Of a stretch of DNA of 20,427 nucleotides, positions 7,476 through 15,533 are shown one piece after another. The position numbers and the translations under genes are program-made. The notes under the pieces were generated by a model, which was given only the letters and a program-made list of their open reading frames with translations, did not search any database and had not been told where the DNA came from. How positions within the stretch are numbered: the stretch's first letter is position 1; the number at the start of each line of letters is the position of its first letter. The DNA is from Pseudonocardiales bacterium (GTDB lineage: Bacteria; Actinomycetota; Actinomycetes; Mycobacteriales; Pseudonocardiaceae). The stretch covers positions 1 through 20,427 of the forward strand of contig JAODNG010000300.1 in assembly GCA_025465385.1 (NCBI GenBank). Reading direction: 5' to 3'.

Positions 7476-8581
7476 CTGCGCTGCCCTTGGTATTCGAGGC
7501 TCCCCGCCGCGGAATGCCGCCACGGCACCTTGCCGACCTTGACCGCGATGAGCGTCGCGCGGTTGTCACTGAGTTGGGCGAGCCGGCATTTCGCGCCGAC
7601 CAACTGGCCCGACACTACTTCACGCGGCTGAGCACCGACCCGGCCGCGATGACCGACCTGCCCGCGGCGCGACGGGACCGGCTTGTTGCTGCGCTGCTTC
7701 CTGAATTGGCCACCCCGGTGCGGCACGTCAGCTGCGACGCCGGCACAACCCGTAAGACGCTGTGGCGTGCGGTGGACGGGACCCTCACCGAGAGCGTGCT
7801 GATGCGCTACCCGGACCGGGCCACGGTGTGTGTCTCCAGCCAGGCGGGCTGCGGGATGGCGTGCCCGTTCTGCGCTACCGGGCAGGCCGGGCTGACCCGC
7901 AACCTGTCCACGTCGGAGATCGTCGATCAGGTCCGCGCCGCCGCAGCCGCGATGCGCGACGGTGAGCTGACCGGTGGACCCGGTCGGCTATCCAACGTCG
8001 TGTTCATGGGAATGGGCGAGCCGCTGGCCAACTACCAACGGGTTGTCACTGCCGTCCGCCGGATCACCGATCCCGCCCCGGACGGGCTGGGGCTGTCTCA
8101 ACGGTCGGTGACGGTATCGACAGTGGGGCTGGTGCCGGCGATCCGGCGGCTGGCCGCCGAAGGACTACAGGTCACACTCGCGGTGTCGCTGCACACCCCG
8201 GACGACGACTTGCGGGACACGTTGGTCCCGGTGAACCGCCGGTGGAAGGTCGCCGAAGTGCTCGATGCCGCGCGGCATTATGCCGACACCACGGGACGTC
8301 GGGTGTCCATCGAGTACGCGCTGATCCGGGACGTCAACGACCAGCCCTGGCGGGCCGACCTGCTCGGCCGGCTACTGCGGGAACACCTGGGCGCGCTGGT
8401 ACACGTCAACCTGATCCCACTTAATCCCACCCCGGGCAGCGAATGGGACGCCAGCCCGCGGCCCGCGCAGGAGGAGTTCGTGGCGCGGGTGCGCGCATGC
8501 GGGGTGGCCTGCACCGTCCGGGACACCCGCGGCCGCGAGATCGCTGCCGCCTGCGGCCAGCTCGCGGCATCCCAGCCCTGA
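7472..8581 (+). CDS. rlmN: 23S rRNA (adenine-2503-C2)-methyltransferase, radical SAM
   Basis: RlmN methylates C2 of A2503 in 23S rRNA and A37 of some tRNAs by a ping-pong radical SAM mechanism, tuning translational fidelity. In 369 residues I see the [4Fe-4S] ligands C127, C131 and C134 (CGMACPFC), the upstream C120 in TVCVSSQ, and the methyl-carrying C361 in AAACGQL, all at positions equivalent to the E. coli enzyme. The N-terminal accessory domain (about 20-90) carries the FRADQLARHYF segment. The start overlaps the methyltransferase stop by 4 bases. In mycobacteria rlmN lies close to cdsA; here two extra genes intervene. The Cfr-type resistance paralogue (A2503 C8) is less likely given the genomic context. 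Confidence 0.95.
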   Translation: MTALPLVFEAPRRGMPPRHLADLDRDERRAVVTELGEPAFRADQLARHYFTRLSTDPAAMTDLPAARRDRLVAALLPELATPVRHVSCDAGTTRKTLWRAVDGTLTESVLMRYPDRATVCVSSQAGCGMACPFCATGQAGLTRNLSTSEIVDQVRAAAAAMRDGELTGGPGRLSNVVFMGMGEPLANYQRVVTAVRRITDPAPDGLGLSQRSVTVSTVGLVPAIRRLAAEGLQVTLAVSLHTPDDDLRDTLVPVNRRWKVAEVLDAARHYADTTGRRVSIEYALIRDVNDQPWRADLLGRLLREHLGALVHVNLIPLNPTPGSEWDASPRPAQEEFVARVRACGVACTVRDTRGREIAAACGQLAASQP

Positions 8582-8631
8582 ACCCCGCGCCCGTCCCGCG
8601 GGTAGATTGACCAGCGAGGACACTGAAGGTC

Positions 8632-9699
8632 GTGCACCTTCCCGTCATGCCGCCTGTCGCGCCGATGCTGGCCAAGCCTGCAACCGCGATTCCCGCCGGC
8701 CAGCACTATGAACCGAAGTGGGACGGCTTCAGGTCGATCATTTTTCGCGACGGTGACGAGGTAGAGATCGGTAGCCGCAAGGAACGGCCGATGACCCGCT
8801 ACTTTCCCGAGATCGTCGTCGCGGTCCTCGCGAACTTCCCGTCCCGCGCGGTGATCGACGGTGAGATCGTCATCGCCGATCAGGACCGCAACACCTTGGA
8901 CTTCGAGGCGCTGCAGCAGCGCATCCACCCTGCCGCCAGCCGGGTCACGCTGCTTTCCGAGCAGACCCCGGCAAGCTTCGTCGCCTTCGACCTGCTCGCT
9001 CTGGGCGACGACGACCTCACCCAAGAACCGCTCGTGCTCCGACGCGCGGCGCTGGAGGAGGCGCTTGCCGGCGCTGTCGCACCGGTGTATGTCACACCTG
9101 CGACGCAGGACCAGGACGTGGCCCGCCGATGGTTCGATCAGTTCGAAGGTGCCGGGCTGGACGGGCTGATAGCCAAGGGTCTCGACCTGCGCTACGAGCC
9201 GGACAAGCGGGTGATGACCAAGATCAAGCATGAGCGCACCGCCGACTGTGTCGTTGCGGGTTACCGGCTGCACAAGTCCGGCTCGGACGCCATCGGTTCG
9301 TTGCTGCTGGGTCTTTACGACGACCGGGGCGTCCTCGTGTCGGTGGGCGTGGTCGGAGCGTTCCCAATGGCTCGGCGCCGGGAACTGCTGACCGAGCTCC
9401 AGCCGCTCGTCACCGGCTTCGACGACCACCCGTGGGCCTGGGCCCGGCAGGAGGAGGGCGAACGCACGCCGCGCAAGTCCGAGACCAGCCGCTGGAACGC
9501 CGGCAAAGACCTGTCCTTCACGCCGCTGCGTCCCGAACGCGTCGTCGAGGTGCGCTACGACTACATGGAAGGTGTGCGGTTCCGGCACACCACCCAATTC
9601 GTCCGGTGGCGTGACGACCGCGATCCCCGCAGCTGCACGTACGACCAACTGGAGCGGGCCGTCCGGTTTAACCTCGCCGACGTCCTCACCAGCACGTGA
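8632..9699 (+). CDS. ligC: ATP-dependent DNA ligase, LigC type
   Basis: Seals nicks in DNA using ATP; stand-alone LigC enzymes act with a separate LigD-like polymerase in mycobacterial base excision repair and can back up end joining. The 355-residue size matches LigC (about 358 in M. tuberculosis). The nucleotidyltransferase motif I is EPKWDGFR with adenylated K29; motif III is in ASFVAFDLLALG, motif IV in GLDGLIAKG and motif V near VMTKIKHERTADCVVAGY, followed by an OB-fold domain to the end. The GTG start has GAGGA at 8616-8620, 11 bases upstream. It converges on the polymerase-domain gene with only 11 bases between stops. Codon use looks like its neighbours, so no sign of recent transfer. 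Confidence 0.92.
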   Translation: MHLPVMPPVAPMLAKPATAIPAGQHYEPKWDGFRSIIFRDGDEVEIGSRKERPMTRYFPEIVVAVLANFPSRAVIDGEIVIADQDRNTLDFEALQQRIHPAASRVTLLSEQTPASFVAFDLLALGDDDLTQEPLVLRRAALEEALAGAVAPVYVTPATQDQDVARRWFDQFEGAGLDGLIAKGLDLRYEPDKRVMTKIKHERTADCVVAGYRLHKSGSDAIGSLLLGLYDDRGVLVSVGVVGAFPMARRRELLTELQPLVTGFDDHPWAWARQEEGERTPRKSETSRWNAGKDLSFTPLRPERVVEVRYDYMEGVRFRHTTQFVRWRDDRDPRSCTYDQLERAVRFNLADVLTST

Positions 9700-9710
9700 C
9701 AACGGCCCGC

Positions 9711-10640
9711 TTAGCGCTCGTCGCGGTCGGCCCACTCGAGGAGCGGTTCCAGCGAGAACACCGCGTCGTCGATGCCGGCGTGTACGTCGCCCAGGCGGGC
9801 GAATCGCTCGGGCACGGTGGCAAGCGTGAAGTCAGCGGGTTCGGCGTCGGGCACCTCGTCCCAGCGCAGCGGGGTGGACACCACCGCCTCGGGTACGCCG
9901 CGCACGGAGTAGGCGCCGCGGATCGTGTGGTCGCGGGTGTTCTGGTTCCAGTCGACGAACACCGCGGCGATCCGGTCTCGCTTCCACCACGCGGTGGTGA
10001 CCAGATCCGGTGCGCGCCGCTCCACTTCACGGGCGAAGGCGTGGGCCGCGCGCCGGACATCTGCGAAGCTCCAGCGCGGCTCGATCCGCACGTAGACGTG
10101 CATGCCCCGGCCCCCGGAGGTTTTCGGCCAACCCACCGCACCGAGTTCGGCCAGCACCTCCTGCACCACCATGGCCACCTGGCGAGCCTCGACGAACCCG
10201 GTGCCGGGTTGCGGGTCCAAATCGATGCGCCATTCGTCTGGATGCTCCACGTGGGTGGCCCGGGTGTTCCACGGATGGAACTCCACAGTGCTCATCTGCA
10301 CCGCCCAGATCACGTCGGCGAGATCGGTGACGCACAGCTCGTCCGCGGAGCGCCCGGACGGGAAGTCCACCCGTACCGTCTGCACCCATGGCGGGGCGCC
10401 GGCCGGCAGCCGCTTCTGGTGCACCTTGGGGCCGGTGACTCCGGTGGGGAACCGGTGCAACATGCAGGGACGTCCGCACAGGGCGCGAACAATGCCGTCG
10501 CCGACCGCGAGGTAATAGCGCACCAGGTCGATCTTCGTCTCGCCCCGGGCGGGGAAGTACACCCGCTCAGGGTTGGTGATCCGGACAGTTCGCTGGCCGA
10601 CCTCCAGCTCGACGGCTGGGGAGCCGCGGGTGCCGGCCAC
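9711..10640 (-). CDS. LigD-type primase-polymerase domain protein (PolD)
   Basis: An archaeo-eukaryotic-primase-like polymerase that fills short gaps, often inserting ribonucleotides, for end joining or excision repair. The 309-residue protein is just the polymerase module, with no nuclease or ligase domain. The catalytic acids are D140 and D142 in RIDLDPQPG and D230 in AVFVDWNQN; KTSGGRGMHVYV (173-184) is the nucleotide-binding loop, and FHPWN (121-125) and the N-terminal TNPERVYFP are family hallmarks. The GTG at 10640 has GAGGA about 8 bases upstream on its strand. It faces the LigC gene tail to tail, whereas the M. tuberculosis pair Rv3730c/Rv3731 is divergent. No Ku gene lies in the window. 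Confidence 0.92.
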   Translation of the reverse strand: MAGTRGSPAVELEVGQRTVRITNPERVYFPARGETKIDLVRYYLAVGDGIVRALCGRPCMLHRFPTGVTGPKVHQKRLPAGAPPWVQTVRVDFPSGRSADELCVTDLADVIWAVQMSTVEFHPWNTRATHVEHPDEWRIDLDPQPGTGFVEARQVAMVVQEVLAELGAVGWPKTSGGRGMHVYVRIEPRWSFADVRRAAHAFAREVERRAPDLVTTAWWKRDRIAAVFVDWNQNTRDHTIRGAYSVRGVPEAVVSTPLRWDEVPDAEPADFTLATVPERFARLGDVHAGIDDAVFSLEPLLEWADRDER

Positions 10641-10650
10641 CCGCCGATCC

Positions 10651-10938
10651 TCAGCGCCGCTTGGCTCTGCGGGCCTTGAGGTGGCTGGCGATCAGCATCA
10701 CCACAAGTATCGTGCCGGGGGCGATCAGGAAGAAGTCACCCACGTGACCTTCGTTGTTCCCGATCAGCATCGCGAATAGCGCGATAGCGGTGAACCAACC
10801 AGCGATCTTGCCGGCGCGCTGCGGAGTGCCATGCCAGCCCCACGCGGCTGACGGCTCCTCGTCCGGATCCACACCGTGGGTCGAGTGCACGCCGCGGGTC
10901 GAGTCCTGGTCGGCGGGGTGCTGATCAGTCGCGGTCAC
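10651..10938 (-). CDS. DUF2631 small membrane protein
   Basis: Function unknown. From the GTG at 10938 the product is 95 residues; a GTG at 10959 would add seven. A hydrophilic, acidic N-terminus of about 35 residues leads to the PSAAWGWHG motif typical of DUF2631, then two transmembrane helices (around GWFTAIALFAMLIG and FLIAPGTILVVMLIA) and a basic tail LKARRAKRR, suggesting a cytoplasmic C-terminus. The N-terminal part holds a short tandem repeat (STRGVH/STHGVD). DUF2631 genes are known near dxr in mycobacteria (Rv2876), and here the gene is divergent from dxr, which supports the call. It ends 10 bases from the polymerase start on the same strand, so the two may share a transcript. Confidence 0.82.
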   Translation of the reverse strand: MTATDQHPADQDSTRGVHSTHGVDPDEEPSAAWGWHGTPQRAGKIAGWFTAIALFAMLIGNNEGHVGDFFLIAPGTILVVMLIASHLKARRAKRR

Positions 10939-11017
10939 GCCGACATCATCGCATACCACCGCCCGGCCAGCGCAGACTCACTACCGTGCACGCTTAACAC
11001 CACTGCCATCGGGAACA

Positions 11018-12265
11018 ATGACCTCAATGGACCTGCCAGATCGCCCACGTACGGTACTGCTGCTCGGCAGCACCGGGTCCATCGGCGTCCAGGCGCTGGA
11101 CGTCATCCAGCGCAACCCCCAGCGCTTCCGCGTAGTTGGGCTCGCTGCCGGTGGGGCAGACCCGCAGGCGCTGGCCGCGCAGGTGCTGGCGTCCGGCGCA
11201 CCCGCCGTAGCGGTGGCCCGCGGCCGGGCGGCGCAGGATCTGCAGCTGGCGCTGTTCGCCGAAGCGCAGCGCTGCGGGTACAACCGGGGCGGCTACCGGA
11301 TGCCTCGGATCCTGGTCGGTCCCGAGGCAGCGGCCGAGCTTGTCACGACCGAGCCCGCAGACGTGGTGCTCAACGGCGTGACCGGTTCCCGCGGCCTGGC
11401 GCCGACGCTTGCGGCGCTGCGTAGCGGGGCCATCCTCGCGCTGGCCAACAAGGAGTCCCTGGTGGCTGGGGGCACGCTGGTCACCCGTGCCGCCGCCCCC
11501 GGCCAGATCGTGCCGGTGGACTCTGAGCACTCGGCGCTGGCCCAATGCCTGCGCGCCGGCAGCCGGGCGGAGGTGTGCCGGCTGGTGCTGACCGCATCCG
11601 GCGGACCCTTCCGCGGGCGCCACCGCGACGACCTCGACGGGGTCACCGCTGAGCAGGCCCTGGCGCATCCGACCTGGCGGATGGGACCTGTAGTGACAGT
11701 GAACTCGGCCACCCTGGTGAACAAGGGCCTGGAGCTGATCGAGACGCACCTGCTCTTCGGCATTCCCTACGATCGCATCGACGTCGTGGTGCACCCGCAG
11801 TCGGTGATTCACTCCATGGTCACCTTCACCGATGGCTCCACGATCGCCCAGGCCAGCCCGCCGGACATGCGATTGCCGATCGCGCTGGCATTGGGCTGGC
11901 CGGACCGGGTCGCCGACGTGGCCCCGGCCTGTGACTTCGCCAGGCCAACCACCTGGACCTTCGAACCAGTGGACACCGAGACCTTTCCTGCCATTGAGCT
12001 GGCCAAAGAGGCGGGAATCGCCGGCGGGTGCGTTCCCGCGGTGTTCAACGCGGCCAACGAAGAAGCAGTGGCTGCCTTCCTCGAGCGCCGCATCTCCTTC
12101 CGTGAGATCGTCGACACGGTAGCGGCAGTGTTGGGCGAGGCGCAGGGGTGGCAGACCGACCCGACTACGGTGGAAGACGTGCTGGCCGCCGAGGACTGGG
12201 CTCGGAGCAGAGCCAGAGAACTGCTGAGCGGCCGACTTGCCCAGGCCGGTGGGACTCCGAAGTGA
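11018..12265 (+). CDS. dxr: 1-deoxy-D-xylulose 5-phosphate reductoisomerase
   Basis: Second step of the MEP pathway: NADPH-dependent rearrangement and reduction of DXP to MEP, the target of fosmidomycin. The 415 residues contain the NADPH-binding GSTGSIG (17-23), ALANKESLV, the metal ligands D168 and E170 in VDSEHSALAQ and E239 in NKGLELIETHLLF, PQSVIHSMV and the C-terminal NAANEEAVAAFL. Two ATGs, 11018 and 11027, are possible; neither has a strong Shine-Dalgarno, and homology starts shortly after both. It heads a tight group with rip1 and ispG, and a second MEP gene (ispG) lies two genes on. Confidence 0.96.
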   Translation: MTSMDLPDRPRTVLLLGSTGSIGVQALDVIQRNPQRFRVVGLAAGGADPQALAAQVLASGAPAVAVARGRAAQDLQLALFAEAQRCGYNRGGYRMPRILVGPEAAAELVTTEPADVVLNGVTGSRGLAPTLAALRSGAILALANKESLVAGGTLVTRAAAPGQIVPVDSEHSALAQCLRAGSRAEVCRLVLTASGGPFRGRHRDDLDGVTAEQALAHPTWRMGPVVTVNSATLVNKGLELIETHLLFGIPYDRIDVVVHPQSVIHSMVTFTDGSTIAQASPPDMRLPIALALGWPDRVADVAPACDFARPTTWTFEPVDTETFPAIELAKEAGIAGGCVPAVFNAANEEAVAAFLERRISFREIVDTVAAVLGEAQGWQTDPTTVEDVLAAEDWARSRARELLSGRLAQAGGTPK

Positions 12266-12275
12266 GGAGCAGAGC

Positions 12276-13484
12276 GTGACGTTCGTGCTGGGGGTAGTGC
12301 TCTTTGCGATGGGTATCGGGATCTGCGTCGCATTGCACGAGGCCGGCCACATGTACACCGCCAAGGCGTTCGGGATGAAGGTGCGCCGCTACTTCATCGG
12401 CTTTGGCCCCACCCTGTTCTCCTTTCGCCGGGGAGAGACCGAGTACGGCCTCAAACTGATCCCGGCGGGTGGGTTTTGCGATATCGCGGGTATGACCGCG
12501 ATGGATGAGCTACCCGATCCGGACGACCGCAAGCGGGCGTTCTTCCGGTTCCCCACCTGGCAGCGTGTAGTGGTGCTGTCGGCGGGCTCGCTGACCCACT
12601 TCATCGTGGGCATTGTGCTGATCTACGTGATGGCGGTATCGACCGGCCTGCCGAACCTTGACCGGGCGCCAGCGCCCGCGGTGGTGTCCAAGGTCAGCCA
12701 GTGCCTCGAGGTGCGCGCCGACAATTCTTGCCAGCCGGGTTCCCCCGCGCCGGCTAAGAACGCGGGACTGCAGCCGGGGGATCGAGTGTTGGCCGTGGCA
12801 GGCATCCCGGTGCATAACTCCGCGGACCTGATCGGCGCGATCCAAAGCCGTTCCGGTCCCACCGAGTTCCGGCTTGAGCGGGCCGGGCAGCAGCGCACCG
12901 TGGTGGTCGACGTGGCCCGGGTTCCGGTCTCGGCGCTGGGTGGTCAGGGCGACAAGCTGGTCGGCGCGATCGGCGTGACACCGCAGCAACCGGACGCCGT
13001 GACCCTGCATTACGGCCCGGCGGCCGCGGTAGGCAAGACCATCAGCTTCACCGGCACCATGTTCGCCAACACCTGGCAGGGCCTCAAACAATTCCCGCAG
13101 AAGATCCCTGCGCTGTTCCAACGGCTCGGTGGGGAGAATCGTCCGGACTCCCCGATCAGCGTGGTCGGGGTCAGCGTGCTCGGTGGTGACGCTGTCGGGT
13201 TCGGTGCGTGGTGGTTCTTCCTGTTCCTGCTCTCGGCGTTCAACCTTTTCGTCGGGGTATTCAATCTTCTGCCGTTGCTTCCGCTGGACGGCGGGCATAT
13301 TGCGGTCAACATTTATGAGAGCGTCCGCAACGCCGTCCGGCGGGCCACCGGCCGTCCCAACGGGCCTCCGGTGGACTACACGAGGCTGATGCCGCTGACC
13401 TATGCGATCGCGATCCTGTTCATCGGGGTCGGTGCTCTGACCGTCACCGCCGACATCATCAATCCGATTCGGTTGCACCCATGA
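12276..13484 (+). CDS. rip1: Site-2 protease family zinc metalloprotease (Rip1/RseP)
   Basis: A membrane-embedded protease that cuts anti-sigma factors and other single-pass proteins within the bilayer. From the GTG at 12276 (GGAG at 12266-12269) it is 402 residues, against 404 for M. tuberculosis Rip1. The zinc site is HEAGH at 21-25 in the first transmembrane helix, with the third ligand D338 in LLPLDGGH. A PDZ domain lies about 110-215, including AGLQPGDRVLAVAGIPV. C-terminal hydrophobic segments follow. The same frame is open a little upstream inside dxr, but HEAGH then would not sit at its usual position. It is 10 bases downstream of dxr and 25 bases upstream of ispG. Confidence 0.95.
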   Translation: MTFVLGVVLFAMGIGICVALHEAGHMYTAKAFGMKVRRYFIGFGPTLFSFRRGETEYGLKLIPAGGFCDIAGMTAMDELPDPDDRKRAFFRFPTWQRVVVLSAGSLTHFIVGIVLIYVMAVSTGLPNLDRAPAPAVVSKVSQCLEVRADNSCQPGSPAPAKNAGLQPGDRVLAVAGIPVHNSADLIGAIQSRSGPTEFRLERAGQQRTVVVDVARVPVSALGGQGDKLVGAIGVTPQQPDAVTLHYGPAAAVGKTISFTGTMFANTWQGLKQFPQKIPALFQRLGGENRPDSPISVVGVSVLGGDAVGFGAWWFFLFLLSAFNLFVGVFNLLPLLPLDGGHIAVNIYESVRNAVRRATGRPNGPPVDYTRLMPLTYAIAILFIGVGALTVTADIINPIRLHP

Positions 13485-13509
13485 CCGCACCAATGAGGGG
13501 CGTCTCCTG

Positions 13510-14616
13510 ATGATGATTGGCATGCCCGCCCTGCCGCCGCCGGTGCTCGCGGAGCGTCGCAAGACGCGGCAGTTGCAGGTCGGTACCGTGGGAGTGGGCA
13601 GCGAGCATCAGGTGTCCGTGCAATCGATGACCACCACGCTCACCGCTGACGTCAACGCCACCTTGCAGCAGATCGCCGAGCTCACCGCGGCGGGCTGCGA
13701 CATCGTCCGGGTGGCCGTGCCCAGTGCCGACGACGCCGATGCGCTGCCGGCTATCGCTCGCAAGTCCCGGATCCCAGTGATCGCTGATATCCACTTCCAG
13801 CCCAAATACGTCTTCGCGGCCATCGACGCCGGGTGCGCGGCTGTGAGAGTCAACCCCGGGAACATCAAGAAATTCGATGATCGGGTGGCCGAGATCGCCA
13901 GGGCCGCCAAGGACGCGGGCATTCCGATCCGGATCGGTGTCAATGCTGGGTCGCTGGACCCCAAGATCCTGGCCAAGTACGGCAAGGCGACCCCAGAGGC
14001 GCTGGCCGAATCCGCGTTGTGGGAGGCCAGTCTGTTCGCCGAACACGACTTTCATGACATCAAGATCTCGGTGAAGCACCACGATCCGGTGATCATGGTG
14101 CGGGCCTACGAGCAGCTTGCCGCGCAATGCGACTACCCGTTGCATCTCGGGGTCACCGAGGCCGGCCCGGCCTTCCAGGGCACCATTAAGTCGGCCACCG
14201 CGTTCGGGGCGTTGCTCAGCCAGGGCATCGGGGACACCATCCGGGTCTCGCTGTCCGCGCCGCCGGTCGAGGAGGTCAAGGTCGGCCTGCAGATCCTCGA
14301 GTCGCTGAACTTGCGGACCCGGCGGCTGGAAATCGTGTCGTGTCCGTCCTGCGGCCGAGCCCAGGTCGATGTCTATAAGCTCGCGGAGGAGGTCACTGCG
14401 GGTCTGGAAGGCATGGAAGTGCCGCTGAGGGTGGCGGTGATGGGCTGTGTGGTCAATGGACCCGGCGAGGCTCGGGAGGCCGACCTCGGTGTGGCCTCGG
14501 GCAACGGCAAGGGACAGATTTTCGTCCGCGGCAAGGTGATCAAGACTGTGCCGGAGGCGCAGATCGTCGAGACTCTCATCGAGGAGGCCTTCCGCCTGGC
14601 GGAGGGTTCTCAGTGA
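13510..14616 (+). CDS. ispG: 4-hydroxy-3-methylbut-2-en-1-yl diphosphate synthase
   Basis: Penultimate MEP-pathway enzyme (GcpE): a [4Fe-4S] protein that reduces ME-cPP to HMBPP in the cytosol using flavodoxin or ferredoxin electrons. The 368 residues show the TIM-barrel segment VQSMTTTLTADV, AVRVNPGNIK, RIGVNAGSLD and HLGVTEAGPAFQGTIKSA. The cluster ligands are C278 and C281 (SCPSCGRAQVDV) and C313 and E320 (MGCVVNGPGE), matching the E. coli spacing. ATG 13510 has GAGGGG at 13495-13500; in-frame ATGs at 13513 and 13522 are alternatives. It sits in the dxr-rip1-ispG-GNAT order of M. tuberculosis Rv2870c-Rv2867c. Confidence 0.97.
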   Translation: MMIGMPALPPPVLAERRKTRQLQVGTVGVGSEHQVSVQSMTTTLTADVNATLQQIAELTAAGCDIVRVAVPSADDADALPAIARKSRIPVIADIHFQPKYVFAAIDAGCAAVRVNPGNIKKFDDRVAEIARAAKDAGIPIRIGVNAGSLDPKILAKYGKATPEALAESALWEASLFAEHDFHDIKISVKHHDPVIMVRAYEQLAAQCDYPLHLGVTEAGPAFQGTIKSATAFGALLSQGIGDTIRVSLSAPPVEEVKVGLQILESLNLRTRRLEIVSCPSCGRAQVDVYKLAEEVTAGLEGMEVPLRVAVMGCVVNGPGEAREADLGVASGNGKGQIFVRGKVIKTVPEAQIVETLIEEAFRLAEGSQ

Positions 14617-14626
14617 GCGCAGTCAA

Positions 14627-15508
14627 ATGGCAGTCATCCGCCGTTCTGGCACTCTAGGTGGTGTGCTCAAGTACGCGGGTGCGCGGCTGCTGGATGACCG
14701 AGACGTGCGCAGCGTCCGTGCGGCGCTGGCCACTGACCCGGTGATGTCCTGCATGGTCGCTGCCCGGATCGAAAACGGCGGTTTAGATCCATGGCGGCTC
14801 GGCGGGGAGCTGTGGGGTTTCGCCGATGGTTCGCAAGGCGGGCTGGACGGGCTGTGCTTTTCTGGCCCCAATCTCGTGCCGCTGTGCGGGGGACCGGCGG
14901 CGATCCGGGCATTCGCAGACCGAGCGGCGCGGCGGCCCAGGTGCTGCTCTTCACTGGTGGGACCGGTCGATCAAGTGCTCGGGCTGTGGTCGGAGCTGTG
15001 TGAGAATTGGGGGCCGGCCCGCGAAGAGCGTCTGAACCAGCCGCTGCTGGTGCTTGCCGAGCAACCTGGGGTGCCTGCGGACCCGCTGGTGCGGCCGGTG
15101 CGTCCCGACGAGCTGGAAAGCTACCTGCCGGCTGCAGTGGCGATGTTCACCGAGGAGGTCGGGGTCGATCCTCGGCTACCCGACGGCGGGGCCGGTTACC
15201 GGGCCAGGGTGATGGAGTTGATCGGGGCGGGGCGGGCATTCGCCCGGTTCGAGGCCGGTGAGGTCGTGTTCAAGGCTGAGATCGGGGCCATGTCCGCTAC
15301 GGTGGGTCAGATCCAGGGGGTCTGGGTGCACCCGGATTGGCGTGGACATGGGCTGGCGGCGGGTGCGACCGCGGCCGTTGTGGCCCGATTACAGCAGATG
15401 GGCCGGGTCGCCAGCCTGTACGTCAACGCCTACAACCAGCCGGCCCGTGCTGCGTACCGCCGAGTCGGTTTCACCCAGGTGGGATGTTTCGCAACGGTGC
15501 TGTTCTGA
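14627..15508 (+). CDS. GNAT-family N-acetyltransferase with DUF4081 N-terminal domain
   Basis: A predicted acyl-CoA-dependent transferase, substrate unknown. The N-terminal half (about 20-150) is the DUF4081 module with DPWRLGGELWGF, CFSGPNLVPLCGG and CCSSLVGP. The C-terminal GNAT domain has the acetyl-CoA loop R239-G-H-G-L-A in VHPDWRGHGLAAG, then SLYVNAYNQPARAAYRRVGF. The ATG at 14627 lies 10 bases after ispG and lacks a clear Shine-Dalgarno; GTG 14663 is an equally good start that would trim 12 poorly conserved-looking residues. The gene is the positional equivalent of M. tuberculosis Rv2867c, next to ispG, and likely belongs to the dxr-rip1-ispG transcript. Confidence 0.88.
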   Translation: MAVIRRSGTLGGVLKYAGARLLDDRDVRSVRAALATDPVMSCMVAARIENGGLDPWRLGGELWGFADGSQGGLDGLCFSGPNLVPLCGGPAAIRAFADRAARRPRCCSSLVGPVDQVLGLWSELCENWGPAREERLNQPLLVLAEQPGVPADPLVRPVRPDELESYLPAAVAMFTEEVGVDPRLPDGGAGYRARVMELIGAGRAFARFEAGEVVFKAEIGAMSATVGQIQGVWVHPDWRGHGLAAGATAAVVARLQQMGRVASLYVNAYNQPARAAYRRVGFTQVGCFATVLF

Positions 15509-15520
15509 AAAGTCAAGAGG

Positions 15521-15526
15521 CATACT
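15521..15526 (+). promoter_or_regulatory. Candidate -10 of a leaderless promoter for the penicillin-binding protein gene
   Basis: CATACT lies 7 bases before the GTG at 15534, in the 25-base gap after the GNAT gene. The gap has no Shine-Dalgarno close to the start codon, so a leaderless message is plausible. No -35 match was found. Confidence 0.3.
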
Positions 15527-15533
15527 CGCGCCC

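Noticed and set aside
8278..9735. 485-codon minus-strand open frame opposite rlmN and ligC
   Set aside because: Both plus-strand genes have intact catalytic motifs; this frame is a high-G+C shadow.
11024..12364. 446-codon minus-strand open frame opposite dxr
   Set aside because: dxr motifs are complete on the plus strand, and the antisense product shows no family features.
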